DNA of 64,000 bases from Herbidospora mongoliensis (GTDB taxonomy: Bacteria > Actinomycetota > Actinomycetes > Streptosporangiales > Streptosporangiaceae): contig NZ_BBXD01000015.1 in NCBI RefSeq assembly GCF_001570545.1, forward strand, positions 310,001-374,000. Direction: 5' to 3'. The stretch's first letter is position 1; every line of letters starts with the position of its first letter. Under the pieces are notes generated by a model. That model saw only the letters and a list, made by a program, of their open reading frames with translations, ran no database searches and had not been told where the DNA came from. Below are positions 22,201 through 56,021 of the stretch, in pieces. Position numbers and translations under genes: made by a program.

Positions 22201-25200
22201 GCGACCGCACGGTGGAGGTGTACTCGCGCCCGGAGGCGGACGGAGCGGAGTGGGCCTTCCACGCCGCCGGCGTGCTGGCCCCGGCCGCCGCCGGACCGGA
22301 CGAACACGACACGATTCCGGTGTGGCCGCCCTCCGGCGCCCAGCCGGTGGACCTCGACGGGTTCTACGACGAACTGGCCGCGCTCGGGCACGGCTACGGG
22401 CCGGTCTTCCAGGGCCTGGAGGCCGTCTGGCGCGACGGTGACACCGTCCACGCCGAGGTCGTGCTGCCGGAGGGGGCGGAGCCCGACCGGTTCGGGCTGC
22501 ACCCCGCGCTGCTCGACGCCGCCCTGCACGCGGTGGGTTTCTCCGGGCGGCTGAAGGCGTCGGCCCGGTTGCCGTTCGCCTGGACCGGCGTCCGGCTGCA
22601 CGCCGCGGGCGCGTCGACGCTGCGGGCGAGCCTGACCGTCGGGGACGGCGGCATCTCGCTGCGCGCCGCCGACGGCACGGGTGCGCCGGTCGCGACCGTC
22701 GAGTCGCTGGTGCTGCGCGAGATCACGGCCGATCAGCTGCGCCCGGCGTCGGACCCGAGCGCCCTGTTCACGGTGGACTGGGTCGCACCGACGTCCATCC
22801 CGGCCGCCGTCGATCTCTCGACGTGGGCGGTGCTTGGGGAGGATGTCTTTGGGGTCGACGTGCCCCGGTTCGCCGGGCCTGCCGACCTGGTGGCGGCGCT
22901 CGACGCCGGTTCGCCGGTCCCGTCGGTGCTGGTCGTGCCAGTGCCCGGAACGCCCGGCGACGACCTGCCGCGTGCGGTGCGCGAGGTCACAGGCGCCGTG
23001 CTTGCTGTCGTACAGGAGTGCTTGAAAGAAGAGCGGCTGGCCGACACCCGCCTGGCGGTGGTGACGCGCGGCGCGGTGCCGGTGGAGCTGACCACCCCGG
23101 ACCTGGCGACGGCGGCGCTCTGGGGTCTGCTGCGGTCCGCGCAGACCGAGAACCCGGGCCGGATCGTCCTGGTCGACCTGGACCCCGCAGGCGGCGACGA
23201 CGGCGCATGGCAGGCGCTCGCGACGGCGGACGAGCCTTTGGTGGCCGTGCGCGGCGGCCGGGTGCTCGTCGCCCGGCTGGCCCGCCCGTCCGCCGCGCTC
23301 GCGGCGCCGGCCGGTCCCTGGCGTCTCGATGTGACGGACGCGGGGACGCTCGACAACCTCGCCCTGGTCGCCGCGCCGGACGCCGACGATCCGCCCGGTC
23401 CCGGGCAGGTGCGCGTCGCGGTCCGTGCCGCCGGGGTGAACTTCCGCGATGTCCTGATCGCGCTCGGCATGTATCCGGAGCGGGCGCTGATGGGCGCCGA
23501 AGCGGCCGGGGTGGTTCTGGAGACCGGGCCGGGCGTCGAGGACCTCGTCGCCGGCGACCGGGTGTTCGGCTTCTTCCCCGGCGGCATCGGCTCGGCCGCG
23601 ACGGCGGAGCGGGAGATGCTGGCCCGCATCCCCGACGGGTGGTCGTTCAGCCGGGCGGCGTCCGTTCCGGTGGTGTTCGCGACCGCGTATTACGGGCTGC
23701 GGGACCTGGCGGAGGCCCGGCCCGGTGAGTCGGTGCTGGTGCACGCCGCCGCCGGTGGCGTCGGCATGGCGGCCGTGCAGCTGGCGCGGCATCTGGGGCT
23801 TGAGGTGTACGGGACGGCGAGTCCCGGCAAGTGGGACACGCTCAGGAAGCTGGGATTGGACGAGGCGCACATCGCCTCGTCGCGAGACCTGGCGTTCGAA
23901 GAGCGGTTCCCCCGTGTGGACGTGGTGCTCAACGCCCTCGCCGGGGAGTTCGTCGACGCCTCGCTGCGGCTGCTGGCCCCGGGCGGGCGGTTCATCGAGA
24001 TGGGCAAGGCCGACATCCGGGACCGCCCGCGACCCGACGTTCACTACCGGGCCTTCGACCTCGGCGACGCGGGCCCGGCCCGGATGGGGGAGATCCTCGC
24101 CGAGGTCATCTCGCTCCTCGACCGCGGTGTCCTGTCCCCGTTGCCGACGAAGGTGTGGGACGTCCGGGACGCCGCCGACGCGTTCCGGTTCATCAGCCAG
24201 GCCAGGCACATCGGCAAGAACGTGGTGACGATCCCCGTACCGCTGAATCCTGACGGCACGGTCCTGATCACCGGCGGGACCGGCACCCTCGGCGGCCTGC
24301 TGGCGCGGCACCTGGTGACCGGGCACGGCGTGCGGAACCTGCTGCTGCTGAGCAGGCAGGGACCGGCCGCCGCCGGTGCGCCGGAACTGGCGGCGGAACT
24401 GGAGGGCCTGGGCGCGCACGTCACCGTCGCGGCCTGCGACGCCGCCGACCGGGCCGCGCTCGCCGGCGTGCTCGCGGCGATCCCGGCCGCGCACCCGCTG
24501 ACCGGCGTGGTGCACGCGGCCGGGGTGATCGACGACGGCGTGTTCGGCGCGCTGACCCCCGCCCGCCTCGACGGCGTGCTGCCGCCCAAGGTGGACGCCG
24601 CGATCAACCTGCACGAGCTCACTCTCGGCGCCGACCTGGCCATGTTCGTGCTCTACTCCTCCGCCGCCGCCACTTTCGGCACCGGCGGCCAGGCCGCCTA
24701 CGCCGCCGCGAACGCGTTCCTGGACGCCCTCGCCGCCCACCGCCGCGCCCACGGCCTGCCCGCCCAGTCGCTCGGCTGGGGCCTGTGGGAGCAGGCGAGC
24801 GCGCTCACCGGGCACCTGCGCGGCGACCGTCACGGCACCGCCCTGACGACCCGGCGGGGACTGGCGCTCTTCGACCGCGCGGCGGAACTGCCCGCCGCCC
24901 ACCTGCTGCCCGTCCCACTCGACCTCGCCAACACCGCGGCGGCCGACCTGCCGTCACTGCTGCGCGGCCTGGTGCGCCCGGCGATCAGGAGGGCCGCCGG
25001 ACGCGACGAGGCAGGCGCGCCCGCGCTGACGCGCCGCCTGTCCGGCGTCGAGCCGGCCGAGCGGCGGCAGATCCTGCTCGACCTCGTCCGGACGAACGCG
25101 GCGACGGTCCTGGGCCACGCGGGCACCGGCGCGATCGACCCGCACCAGGCGTTCAAGGACCTCGGCGTCGACTCGCTGACCGCCGTGGAACTGCGCAACC

Positions 25201-28200
25201 GGCTGACCGCCGCGACCGGGCTGCGGCTGCCCGCGACGCTCGTCTTCGACTATCCGGCCCCCGCCGTGCTCGCCGACCACCTGGTGAGCCTGCTGGCCGG
25301 GGTGACCGGCCCCGCTCCGGAGACCCGCGCCGTGGTCGCCGCCGATCCCGCCGAGCCGATCGCGATCGTCGGCATGTCGTGCCGCTACCCCGGCGGCGTC
25401 GAGTCGCCCGGCGACCTGTGGCGGCTCGTGCTCGGCGGCGGCGACGGGATCACCGACTTCCCGTCCGACCGCGGCTGGGACCTCGACGGCGCCACGTATG
25501 CCACGCAGGGCGGATTCGTCGCCGACGCGGCCGGGTTCGACGCGGCCCTGTTCGGCATCTCGCCACGCGAGGCGCTGGTGATGGACCCGCAGCAGCGGCT
25601 GCTGCTGGAGGCGGCGTGGGCGGCGTTCGAATCGGCCGCCCTCGACCCCCGGCAGGTCAAGGGCGCCCCCATCGGCGTGTTCGCCGGCGCCGCGCCGTCG
25701 TACTACGGCGTCCACGCCGACCTTCCCGAGGACGTCGCTGGCTATCAGCTGACCGGCGGCGCGATCAGCGTCCTGTCCGGCCGGGTCTCCTATGTGTACG
25801 GCCTGGAGGGCCCCGCCGTCACAGTGGACACGGCGTGCTCGTCGTCGCTGGTGGCGCTGCACCTGGCGATGCAGGCGCTGCGGTCCGGCGAGTGCGAGAT
25901 GGCGCTCGCGGGCGGCGTGGCGGTCCTGGCCGGAGTCGGCGTCTTCGACGAGTTCAGCCGCATGGACGGGATGGCCGCGAACGGCCGCTGCAAGCCCTTC
26001 GCCGACGCGGCGGACGGCACCGGCTGGGGCGAGGGCGTCGGCCTGCTGCTGATCGAGCGGCTGTCCGACGCGCGCCGCCGGGGACACCGGGTGCTCAGCG
26101 TCATCAGGGGCAGCGCGGTCAACCAGGACGGCGCGTCCAACGGCCTCACCGCCCCGAACGGCCCTTCCCAGCAGCGGGTCATCCGGCAGGCACTGGCCAG
26201 CGCGAGCCTTTCGCCGTCCGAGGTGGACGCGGTGGAGGCGCACGGCACCGGCACCCGGCTGGGCGACCCGATCGAGGCGCAGGCGCTGCTGGCGACGTAC
26301 GGACAGGATCGGGAGCAGCCCTTGTGGCTGGGGTCGGTCAAGTCGAACATCGGCCACACGCAGGCCGCCGCCGGCGTGGCGGGTGTAATCAAGATGGTCG
26401 AGGCGCTGCGGCACGGCGTGCTCCCGCCGACGCTGCACGTCGACGAGCCCACCCCCCACGTCGACTGGTCGTCGGGCGGCGTCGAACTGCTGACCTCCGC
26501 CCGCCCTTGGCCGAACTCGGACCGCCCCCGCCGAGCGGCCGTGTCGTCATTCGGCATCAGCGGCACCAACGCCCACATCATCCTGGAACAGGCCCCAGAC
26601 GAACCGGAGACGGTTCCGTCGGCACTCGCCGCCTGCACGCCAGACGGGCGCGCGGACCAAGCAGTCAGTCTGCCGAGTGACCCGGAGCCGGTCCAAGCGG
26701 CCCGTATGCGCACCCACGGCGCGGGTGATCCGGAGACGGTCCCATGGGTTCTCGCGGCCCGGACTCCCGACGGGCTCGCTGCTCACGCGGCGCGTCTTCA
26801 CGCCCATATCGCCGCCGACCCGGAGCTGACGCCCCAGGACGTCGGCCGCGAACTGCTCACCCGCACCCCCCTCGCCGGACGGGCGGTCGTGCTCGGCGAC
26901 AACCGGGAGACGCTGCTCAGCGGTCTCAAGGCGCTCGCCTCGGGCGAGACGCCCGCGCGGGTGGCCGGTTCCTCCGGTGACGTCGTGTTCGTCTTCCCCG
27001 GTCAGGGGTCGCAGTGGGTCGGGATGGCGCGGGAGCTCAGGGACGCGTCGCCGGTCTTCCGCGCGCGGCTGGCCGAATGCGAGGCGGCGCTGGCGCCCTT
27101 CGTGACGTGGTCGCTGACCGAGGTGCTGGAGGACGGCACGGCGCTGGATCGGGTGGATGTGGTCCAGCCGTTGCTGTGGGCGGTGATGGTGTCGCTGGCC
27201 GAGGTGTGGCGGTCGTACGGTGTCCGACCGTCGGCTGTCGTCGGGCACTCCCAGGGCGAGATCGCCGCCGCCGTCGTCGCGGGTGGGCTCTCGCTCGAGG
27301 ACGGCGCCCGCGTGGTGGCGCTGCGCGGCCTGGCGCTGACCGCGCTCGCCGGCACGGGCGGGATGGTCTCGGTGGCGCTCGGCCGCCTGGAGACCGGCGA
27401 ACTGCTCCGGCCGTACGGCGACCGGCTGTCGGTCGCGGCCTTCAACGGCCCGTCGTCGACCGTGGTGGCCGGCGAGCCCGGCGCCCTCGACGAACTGCTG
27501 GCGCTCTGCGCCGCGCGGGAGGTGCGGGCCCGGCGCATCCCGGTCGACTACGCGTCGCACTCGGCGCAGGTGGAGCGGATCCGCGAGCGGGTCCGCGCCG
27601 ATCTGGCCGGCCTCGCGCCGCGGCCGTCCGCCGTGCCGATGTACTCGACCGTGACCGGCGAGGTGGCCGACACGGCGGGCATGGACGCCGGGTACTGGTG
27701 CGAGAACCTGCGCTCCACGGTCCGGTTCGAGGAGGCGGTGCGGCGGCTGCTGGCCGAAGGTAGCAGCGTGTTCCTGGAGGTCAGCCCCCACCCGGTGCTG
27801 ACCTTCTCGATCGGCGAGACGGTCGAGGACGCCGGCGCCGAAGCGGTCGCGGTCGGCACGCTGCGGCGCGACGACGGCGGCCTCCCGCGCCTGCTGACCG
27901 CGCTGGCCGAGCTGTGGACCGCCGGCGTGGACGTCGACTGGTCCGGGACGTTCACCGGCGGCCGCCGGGTCGACCTGCCGACCTACGCGTTCCAGCGCGA
28001 CCGCTACTGGCTGGACCCGGTGCGGACCGAAACGGCCGAGGATCCGGACGAGGCCGGGTTCTGGGCCGCGGTGGAGCGCGGCGATCTGACCGAACTCGCC
28101 GGCACGATCGATGTGGACGCCCACGCGCTCGACGCGGTACTCCCCGCCCTGACCGCATGGCGCTCGCGCCGCCGCCAGGACACCAAGATCGACACCTGGC

Positions 28201-30191
28201 GCTACCGCGTCGACTGGACGCCGACGGCAGGGCTGCCCAGCACAGGCCTGCTGTCCGGTACGTGGCTGATCGTCGCACCCCCGGACTCCGACCTGACGTC
28301 GTGGGCGACCACCGCGCTCCGCGCCGCCGGAGCCGACCCGGTCGAGCTGACCCTCGCGGAGCTGGGTGCGGCTATAGGGCCGGTGGCAGGGCTGCCTGGT
28401 GCCGCCGTGCTCGCAGGGCCGGCCGACCCGGTCGAACTGACCCTCGCGGACCTGGGTGCGGCTATAGGGCCGGTGGCAGGACTGCCTGGCGTTGTTTCGG
28501 GGCCGGTGGCCGGGGTGCTGTCGCTGGTCGGCGCGTCCGAGGCCGGGCTGCCGGGCGACGCCGTGCCCGCAGGCCTGGCCGACACCGTGGCGCTGATCCA
28601 GTCGCGCATCGGCGCGCCCGTCTGGGCGGTGACGCGCGGCGCGGTGAGCATCGGCGACGGAGACACGCTGGACAACCCCGCGCAGGCCCCGATCTGGGGC
28701 CTCGGCCGGGTGGCCGCGCTGGAGCACCCGCAGCGGTGGGGCGGTCTGATCGACCTCCCGGCCGTCCCCGACGCCCTCGCGGGAGACAGGATGACCGCGG
28801 TGCTCAGCGGCGACACCGGCGAAGACCAGGTGGCCATCCGCGCCACGGGCACCTTCGCCCGGCGGCTGGTCCGCGCGTCGCTGGACACCGCAGCCCTCGC
28901 CGAGTGGCGTCCCAGCGGGACGGTCCTGATCACCGGAGGGACCGGCGCACTCGGAGCCCAGACGGCCCGCTGGCTGGCTCGGAGGGGCGCTCCGCACCTC
29001 CTGCTGACCAGCCGCAGCGGGGCGCGGGCACCCGGCGCCGACGCGCTGGTCGAGGAGCTCATCGCGCTCGGCGCCCACGTCACCCTCGCAGCCTGTGACG
29101 TGGCCGACCGCGACTCCCTGGCGGCGGTGCTGGCCGCCGTACCGGCGGAACTGCCCCTGACCGCGGTGCTGCACGTCGCCGGTGTCGGCGACCTCGGCAT
29201 CGTGGACGAGATCGACACCCCGCACCTGGAGAAGGTCCTCGGTGCGAAGGTCGCGGGCGCGCTCCACCTGCACGAACTGACCCGCGACCTGGCGCTGGAG
29301 CGGTTCGTGGTCTTCTCCTCCGGCGCCGCGATCTGGGGCGGCGGCGGGCAGGGCGCCTACGCCGCCGGAAACGCGTTCCTGGACGCCCTCGTCCAGCACC
29401 GCCACGACCACGGCCTGCCCGGCACCTCCGTCGCGTGGGGATCCTGGGCCGGAGCCGGACTGGCCTCGGCCGACGACGTGGCGCGGCTGCGGCGGCGCGG
29501 CGTGATCCCCATGGACCCCGCGCTGGGCATCCGGGCCCTCGCCCAGGCGGTGGACGGGGGAGCGACCGGCCTGACCGTCGCCGACGTGGACTGGGGGGTC
29601 TTCGGCGCCGCGTACACCTCCGGCAGGCCCAGCCCGCTGCTGGCCGAGCTGCTCCCCGGCAACGAGCCGGAGGAGCCGGTGGAGACCGAGTCCACGCTCG
29701 TCACCCGCCTGGCCGCCGCTCCGCCCCGGCAACGGCAGCAGATCCTGCTCGACCTCGTCCGCGCCGAGGCGGCCGTCGTGCTCCGCTACCGCGACGGGCA
29801 GACCGTCGAGGCCGGGCAGGCGTTCAAGGATCTCGGCTTCGACTCGCTCACCGCCGTCGAACTGCGGGATCGGCTCAGCCGGGCGACCGGCCTCCGGCTC
29901 CCGGTGAGCCTCGCTTTCAACCACCGCACCCCCTTAGGGGTGGCCGCGCATCTCGGAATCGAGCTGGGCGTCGCGGACAATCCCCAAGAGGGCGAGGCCG
30001 AGGTCCGGGACCTGCTGGCGGCCATCCCGATGGCCCGGCTGCGGGAGGCCGGACTGCTGGACACCCTGCTGCACCTCGCCGGCGCCCCCGCGGAGCCACT
30101 CGATGAGACCGGCCTGCTCGACGAACTCGACGAACTGGACGCCGACGCGTTGATCGCGATGGCACTCGACACCGGCGGAACCGACGCCTGA
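19275..30191 (+). CDS. Type I polyketide synthase, bimodular W5-W6
   Basis: A 3638-residue protein with two modules: KS-AT-DH-ER-KR-ACP and KS-AT-KR-ACP. I chose the ATG at 19275 rather than an in-frame TTG at 19263. The ATG gives the usual docking start [13 protein letters not shown] and has GGA seven bases upstream, whereas the TTG would directly abut a GAGGG. The N-terminus is a class 1a docking coil. The C-terminal tail (29990-30188; [11 protein letters not shown] then [18 protein letters not shown]) is of a different docking type from those of the two upstream proteins. It resembles class 1b tails and suits the class 1b N-terminus of the next protein. There is an in-frame TTA codon at 29934, in the last ACP. 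Confidence 0.97.
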   Translation: MTDDAKLREYLRWVTSDLHETRNRLQELEDRNHEPVAIVSMACRFPGGADSPERFWDLLSSGGDAVTDFPADRGWETLLETGIAESSKGGFLPDAADFDAALFGISPREALAMDPQQRLLLETAWEALERANIDTTSLRGSRTGVFAGTNGQDYAALVGADDDAVDFMTTSTTAAVLAGRLSYVFGLEGPAVTVDTACSSSLVAVHLAAQALRQGECSLALAGGVTVLATPWVFAAFDRQRGLAADGRCKAFAAAADGTGMSEGVGLLVLERLSDARRLGHDVLAVIRGSAVNQDGASNGLTAPNGAAQERVIRQALTNARLAPSDVDAVEAHGTATTLGDPIEARALLATYGRGRPANRPLWLGSVKSNIGHTQAAAGVAGLIKMVQAMRHGVLPATLHVDEPTPQVDWSAGAVELLTEARPWPSTERPRRAGVSSFGVSGTNAHLILEHTPPEPVEPPAATEGPVVWPLSAKTATGLLAQAARLAEHVDGGDRPVDVGWTLATGRTPLPHRAVVLGADRGGLTALAEGEPSAGVVSGVVRDGRTAFLFTGQGSQRAGMGRDLHARFPVYAAAYNAVCDQLDLLLDRPIRDVVLDGTDLNQTMWAQAGLFAVEVASFRLLESLQVTPDFLLGHSIGEVAAAHCAGILSLEDACTLVAARGRLMQALPAGGAMLALQATEDQIVDDRVDIAAINGPDSLVIAGPADVIDEWAARGFKSNRLKVSHAFHSRLMEPMLEEFAKVLETLSFAEPQIPIVSGDMTTPGYWVRQVRETVRFADGVTRLRDQGVSRFVELGPDGVLCGLAQQSVDDAVFAPLMRRDRDEADTALTALATLWTTGVAVDWTAVLPGGRPVDLPTYAFQRERYWPKTVATATDVTSVGQAAVGHPLLGAAVLMADGAAVLTGRLSLASHAWLADHAVQDAVLVPGTAFVEMVLRAGEQVGCDLLRELVLRSPLVLPEQGGVAVQVSVGIADESGDRTVEVYSRPEADGAEWAFHAAGVLAPAAAGPDEHDTIPVWPPSGAQPVDLDGFYDELAALGHGYGPVFQGLEAVWRDGDTVHAEVVLPEGAEPDRFGLHPALLDAALHAVGFSGRLKASARLPFAWTGVRLHAAGASTLRASLTVGDGGISLRAADGTGAPVATVESLVLREITADQLRPASDPSALFTVDWVAPTSIPAAVDLSTWAVLGEDVFGVDVPRFAGPADLVAALDAGSPVPSVLVVPVPGTPGDDLPRAVREVTGAVLAVVQECLKEERLADTRLAVVTRGAVPVELTTPDLATAALWGLLRSAQTENPGRIVLVDLDPAGGDDGAWQALATADEPLVAVRGGRVLVARLARPSAALAAPAGPWRLDVTDAGTLDNLALVAAPDADDPPGPGQVRVAVRAAGVNFRDVLIALGMYPERALMGAEAAGVVLETGPGVEDLVAGDRVFGFFPGGIGSAATAEREMLARIPDGWSFSRAASVPVVFATAYYGLRDLAEARPGESVLVHAAAGGVGMAAVQLARHLGLEVYGTASPGKWDTLRKLGLDEAHIASSRDLAFEERFPRVDVVLNALAGEFVDASLRLLAPGGRFIEMGKADIRDRPRPDVHYRAFDLGDAGPARMGEILAEVISLLDRGVLSPLPTKVWDVRDAADAFRFISQARHIGKNVVTIPVPLNPDGTVLITGGTGTLGGLLARHLVTGHGVRNLLLLSRQGPAAAGAPELAAELEGLGAHVTVAACDAADRAALAGVLAAIPAAHPLTGVVHAAGVIDDGVFGALTPARLDGVLPPKVDAAINLHELTLGADLAMFVLYSSAAATFGTGGQAAYAAANAFLDALAAHRRAHGLPAQSLGWGLWEQASALTGHLRGDRHGTALTTRRGLALFDRAAELPAAHLLPVPLDLANTAAADLPSLLRGLVRPAIRRAAGRDEAGAPALTRRLSGVEPAERRQILLDLVRTNAATVLGHAGTGAIDPHQAFKDLGVDSLTAVELRNRLTAATGLRLPATLVFDYPAPAVLADHLVSLLAGVTGPAPETRAVVAADPAEPIAIVGMSCRYPGGVESPGDLWRLVLGGGDGITDFPSDRGWDLDGATYATQGGFVADAAGFDAALFGISPREALVMDPQQRLLLEAAWAAFESAALDPRQVKGAPIGVFAGAAPSYYGVHADLPEDVAGYQLTGGAISVLSGRVSYVYGLEGPAVTVDTACSSSLVALHLAMQALRSGECEMALAGGVAVLAGVGVFDEFSRMDGMAANGRCKPFADAADGTGWGEGVGLLLIERLSDARRRGHRVLSVIRGSAVNQDGASNGLTAPNGPSQQRVIRQALASASLSPSEVDAVEAHGTGTRLGDPIEAQALLATYGQDREQPLWLGSVKSNIGHTQAAAGVAGVIKMVEALRHGVLPPTLHVDEPTPHVDWSSGGVELLTSARPWPNSDRPRRAAVSSFGISGTNAHIILEQAPDEPETVPSALAACTPDGRADQAVSLPSDPEPVQAARMRTHGAGDPETVPWVLAARTPDGLAAHAARLHAHIAADPELTPQDVGRELLTRTPLAGRAVVLGDNRETLLSGLKALASGETPARVAGSSGDVVFVFPGQGSQWVGMARELRDASPVFRARLAECEAALAPFVTWSLTEVLEDGTALDRVDVVQPLLWAVMVSLAEVWRSYGVRPSAVVGHSQGEIAAAVVAGGLSLEDGARVVALRGLALTALAGTGGMVSVALGRLETGELLRPYGDRLSVAAFNGPSSTVVAGEPGALDELLALCAAREVRARRIPVDYASHSAQVERIRERVRADLAGLAPRPSAVPMYSTVTGEVADTAGMDAGYWCENLRSTVRFEEAVRRLLAEGSSVFLEVSPHPVLTFSIGETVEDAGAEAVAVGTLRRDDGGLPRLLTALAELWTAGVDVDWSGTFTGGRRVDLPTYAFQRDRYWLDPVRTETAEDPDEAGFWAAVERGDLTELAGTIDVDAHALDAVLPALTAWRSRRRQDTKIDTWRYRVDWTPTAGLPSTGLLSGTWLIVAPPDSDLTSWATTALRAAGADPVELTLAELGAAIGPVAGLPGAAVLAGPADPVELTLADLGAAIGPVAGLPGVVSGPVAGVLSLVGASEAGLPGDAVPAGLADTVALIQSRIGAPVWAVTRGAVSIGDGDTLDNPAQAPIWGLGRVAALEHPQRWGGLIDLPAVPDALAGDRMTAVLSGDTGEDQVAIRATGTFARRLVRASLDTAALAEWRPSGTVLITGGTGALGAQTARWLARRGAPHLLLTSRSGARAPGADALVEELIALGAHVTLAACDVADRDSLAAVLAAVPAELPLTAVLHVAGVGDLGIVDEIDTPHLEKVLGAKVAGALHLHELTRDLALERFVVFSSGAAIWGGGGQGAYAAGNAFLDALVQHRHDHGLPGTSVAWGSWAGAGLASADDVARLRRRGVIPMDPALGIRALAQAVDGGATGLTVADVDWGVFGAAYTSGRPSPLLAELLPGNEPEEPVETESTLVTRLAAAPPRQRQQILLDLVRAEAAVVLRYRDGQTVEAGQAFKDLGFDSLTAVELRDRLSRATGLRLPVSLAFNHRTPLGVAAHLGIELGVADNPQEGEAEVRDLLAAIPMARLREAGLLDTLLHLAGAPAEPLDETGLLDELDELDADALIAMALDTGGTDA
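19377..25290 (+). other. Module W5: KS-AT(malonyl)-DH-ER-KR(B)-ACP, fully reducing
   Basis: KS cysteine is codon 19866. The AT (about 20904-21890) has its serine at 21177 and HAFH at 21447-21458, so malonyl. The DH (about 21930-22560) has His 22023 and Asp 22515, but its first motif reads [10 protein letters not shown], with Asp (codon 22035) where the family has Gly. The ER (about 23310-24230) has the NADPH motif [12 protein letters not shown] at 23745 onward. The KR has [11 protein letters not shown] at 24528-24536 (conservative variant of LDD) and the catalytic Tyr at 24699. ACP serine is 25173 in GVDSL. Predicted output is a methylene pair if the DH works. Confidence 0.93.
26604..26855 (+). 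repeat. Imperfect tandem duplication in the W6 KS-AT linker
   Basis: Residues [15 protein letters not shown] (from 26604) recur as [15 protein letters not shown] (from 26730), 126 bases later. The sequences after them, up to an Ala/His-rich stretch, also match loosely. Sister modules have one copy of this start-of-linker sequence. The frame is kept. Confidence 0.8.
28332..28490 (+). repeat. 90-base in-frame tandem duplication inside the W6 ketoreductase
   Basis: The segment starting GCCGACCCGGTCGA at 28332 recurs at 28422, exactly 90 bases (30 codons) later. About 69 bases match with four substitutions, including the shared GCTATAGGG. It encodes [20 protein letters not shown] twice. The other KR domains here have only one such segment. 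It lies in the N-terminal structural subdomain, before the NADPH-binding fold, so the reading frame and catalytic residues are intact. Confidence 0.93.
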
Positions 30192-30195
30192 CCGT

Positions 30196-30200
30196 GGAGA
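30196..30200 (+). promoter_or_regulatory. Ribosome binding site that fixes the start of the fourth PKS gene
   Basis: GGAGA lies six bases before the ATG at 30206. It overlaps an alternative in-frame GTG at 30194, which therefore cannot use it. This supports the ATG as the start, giving the usual [15 protein letters not shown] docking N-terminus. Confidence 0.8.
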
Positions 30201-30205
30201 ACTCG

Positions 30206-54007
<23,802 letters not shown>

Positions 54008-54025
54008 AATCCGATTGTCCGACCA

Positions 54026-54065
54026 AATAAAAGGACCGCCGGGCGGATAATCGCCCGGCGGCCCT
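54026..54065. terminator. Hairpin terminator between converging PKS and FAAL genes
   Basis: A perfect 10-bp stem, CCGCCGGGCG (54036-54045) with CGCCCGGCGG (54052-54061), and a six-base loop GATAAT. Read on the - strand, the stem is followed by CCTTTTATTT, which makes a good intrinsic terminator for the acyl-AMP ligase gene. On the + strand no clear T-run follows, but the stem is strong enough to act on the PKS transcript too. Confidence 0.85.
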
Positions 54066-54086
54066 GTCGGCATTTCTGGAGAATGG

Positions 54087-55823
54087 TCAGTCGGCGGCCT
54101 TCAATTCGCCGTTCAGATAACCCGCGCGGCAGGCGCGGCGCTGGATTTTGCCACTGGTCGTGCGCGGCAGCAGCCCGCGCCGGACGAGCAGGACCTCATC
54201 GGCCCAGAGGCGGTGCTCCGTGCGGATGGTCTCCTGGATCCGGTCGCGGAGTTCGTCGGGACGGGTCGAGCGGAGCACCCGGCCGTCGGCCTCGACGACG
54301 ACGACCAGCCGCTCGCGCCGCCCGTCGTCCACCGAGAACGCCGCCGCGCAGTTCGGCCGCAGGCCGGGGTCGGCCGACTCGGCGGTCAGCTCGATGTCCT
54401 GCGGATAGTGGTTGCGGCCCTTGCGGATGATGACGTCCTTGAGCCGCCCGGCGATGTAGAGCTCGCCCTCGTGGACGAACCCGAGGTCGCCGGTGCGCAG
54501 GTGGGGCCGCTCGGCCTCCTCGCCGGTCAGGCGGGCCAGGAAGGTCTCGGCGGTCGCGGCCGGTCTGCCGAGGTAGCCGGCCGCGACGCAGGGGCCGTGG
54601 ATCCAGATCTCGCCGACCCGGCCCGGCGGGCAGGCCGTCATGGTGGCCGGATCGACGATCTCCACCTGGGTGCCACCGGTGGTGACGCCGCTGCTGACCA
54701 CCGGTTTGGCCGCCGGATCGTCCTCGTCGAGGATGGTCACCCGGCCCGCGAGCAGGTCGTCGGACGACACCCACAGGGCGCTCGGGAGCAGGTGCGGCGG
54801 GTTCGCGGTGGCCTTCAGCGTGTTCTCGGCCAGGCCGTATCCGGGGCAGGGGGCGGTGGCCGCCAGCCCGTACGGCGCGAACGTCTCGGCGAAGTCGCGC
54901 ACGACCCGCCAGCGCACCGGTTCGGCCCCGTTGATCGCGGCCCGCCACGTCGACAGGTCGACCGCCGGGTCCACCCGGCCCTCGGCCGCCGCGCGCACGC
55001 ACAGCTCGTAGGCGAAGCTCGGCGCGGCCGCGTGGGTGCCGCGGAAGCGGGAGATGGCCTCCAGCCAGCGGGCCGGGCGGCGGATGAACGCGTCGGGCGG
55101 CATCAGGTAGGCGGGCACCCCCGCGACCAGCGGGAACACGACGCTGAGCAGCAGCCCCATGTCATGGAAGAGCGGCAGCCAGGACACCACCACGGCGTCG
55201 TCGTCGATGGGGAACGACTGCTCGGTCTCGGTCACGTTGGCCAGGAAGTTGGCGTGGGTCACCATGACGCCCTTCGGCGTCCCGGTCGACCCCGACGTGT
55301 ACTGGAGCAGCGCCACGTCGTTCGGGGTGGGCTCGGCGAGCGGCCCGGGGTCGGCCGGGGGCATCGACTCGGTGTCGATGATCGCGAGGCCGTCGAGTTC
55401 CGGCCGGCCCGCGAAGCGCTCCTCCAGGTCGCGTTTGACGGCCCCGGTGGTCAGGATGGCGGTGGTGCCCGCGTCGTCGGCGATCCCGCGCAGGCGGGCC
55501 AAACCCTTCTTGCCGCTGGGCAGCGGGGTGGGCGCGCAGCTCACCCCGGCGCGCAGACAGCCGTACATGGCGCGGACGAACTCCAGGCCGGTCGGGTGCA
55601 GCAGGATGGCGCTGCCGCCGGACAGGCCCATCGCGGTGAACGCGGCGGCCCGGTCGGTCGCGGCGGCGTCGAGCTCCGCGTAGGTGAGCGCTTCGGTTAG
55701 TTCTTCGCCGTCCGGCAGGAACCCGTAGGCCCGCTCGTGGGGACGGCGCGCCGCTTGGGCGTGCAGGACCTCCGACAGGGTGGTGGCGGGGGCCAGCGGT
55801 TTCGCGCTGAAAATCGTGGTCAT
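54087..55823 (-). CDS. Fatty acyl-AMP ligase (FAAL)-like adenylating enzyme
   Basis: A 578-residue member of the ANL adenylation superfamily. Visible motifs are YTSGSTGTPKGVMVTH (AMP binding), GYGLAENTLKA, the RTGDLGF motif and GRLKDVIIRKGRNHYPQDIE. The last is characteristic of FAALs, which activate a carboxylic acid as acyl-adenylate and pass it to an ACP instead of to CoA. The C-terminal TTSGKIQRR contains the usual lysine. I start it at the ATG 55821-55823 (MTTIFSAKPLAP); an in-frame extension of 51 residues upstream looks non-coding. It converges on the PKS operon and is divergent from the carboxylase gene. Likely role: supply of an unusual starter acid to the PKS loading ACP. The substrate is not predictable from sequence by eye. 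Confidence 0.9.
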   Translation of the reverse strand: MTTIFSAKPLAPATTLSEVLHAQAARRPHERAYGFLPDGEELTEALTYAELDAAATDRAAAFTAMGLSGGSAILLHPTGLEFVRAMYGCLRAGVSCAPTPLPSGKKGLARLRGIADDAGTTAILTTGAVKRDLEERFAGRPELDGLAIIDTESMPPADPGPLAEPTPNDVALLQYTSGSTGTPKGVMVTHANFLANVTETEQSFPIDDDAVVVSWLPLFHDMGLLLSVVFPLVAGVPAYLMPPDAFIRRPARWLEAISRFRGTHAAAPSFAYELCVRAAAEGRVDPAVDLSTWRAAINGAEPVRWRVVRDFAETFAPYGLAATAPCPGYGLAENTLKATANPPHLLPSALWVSSDDLLAGRVTILDEDDPAAKPVVSSGVTTGGTQVEIVDPATMTACPPGRVGEIWIHGPCVAAGYLGRPAATAETFLARLTGEEAERPHLRTGDLGFVHEGELYIAGRLKDVIIRKGRNHYPQDIELTAESADPGLRPNCAAAFSVDDGRRERLVVVVEADGRVLRSTRPDELRDRIQETIRTEHRLWADEVLLVRRGLLPRTTSGKIQRRACRAGYLNGELKAAD

Positions 55824-56021
55824 GGACCGCCTGCCAATTGGTGAAAATGGCGATGGGAATATCGGCAATATCTTTTGCACGGTAGATATGGGGGCGGGAA
55901 TCCCGCAACGAGAACCCCGATGAGTCTGGGCTCCAGACTTTGTGAATAGGGGTGTCGCAAACTCCGGGCGATTCATACCGTGGCGTCATCTGATGACGTA
56001 CCGGCGAGAAGAGGCCAGAGG
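55824..56021. promoter_or_regulatory. Divergent intergenic control region with inverted repeats
   Basis: This 198-bp gap between the divergent FAAL and carboxylase genes is the most AT-rich stretch of the left 57 kb and must hold promoters for both directions. It contains a perfect palindrome-like repeat CGTCATC-T-GATGACG (55984-55998), AGTCTGG-GCT-CCAGACT (55923-55939), GCGGG-AAT-CCCGC (55894-55906) and a direct repeat AATATCGGCAATATC (55859-55873). I could not pick convincing -10/-35 pairs. Any of the inverted repeats could be an operator for a dimeric regulator. Confidence 0.6.
55984..55998. repeat. Perfect 7+7 inverted repeat, operator candidate
   Basis: CGTCATC and GATGACG separated by one T, 24 bases before the carboxylase start codon and just upstream of its ribosome binding site. 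The position would let a bound dimer block transcription or initiation of the carboxylase gene. The binding protein is unknown. Confidence 0.55.

Larger units (their letters stand above)
25350..29960 (+). other. Module W6: KS-AT(methylmalonyl)-KR(A)-ACP
   Basis: KS cysteine is codon 25836. The AT (about 26985-28015) has its serine at 27249, RVDVVQ, and YASH at 27549-27560, so methylmalonyl. The KR has no LDD (GVGDLGIV at that place) and has the A-type Trp at 29334 ([10 protein letters not shown]), with the catalytic Tyr at 29358, so A1-like giving the opposite hydroxyl to B-type modules. ACP serine is 29844. The module carries two internal duplications: an imperfect repeat in the KS-AT linker (26604-26855) and a 90-base tandem repeat in the KR structural part (28332-28490). 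Confidence 0.94.

Noticed and set aside
55824-55976. 51-residue N-terminal extension of the FAAL
   Set aside because: It lies in the AT-richer intergenic region, shows no family similarity and would remove the promoter space; ATG 55821-55823 gives the usual FAAL N-terminus.
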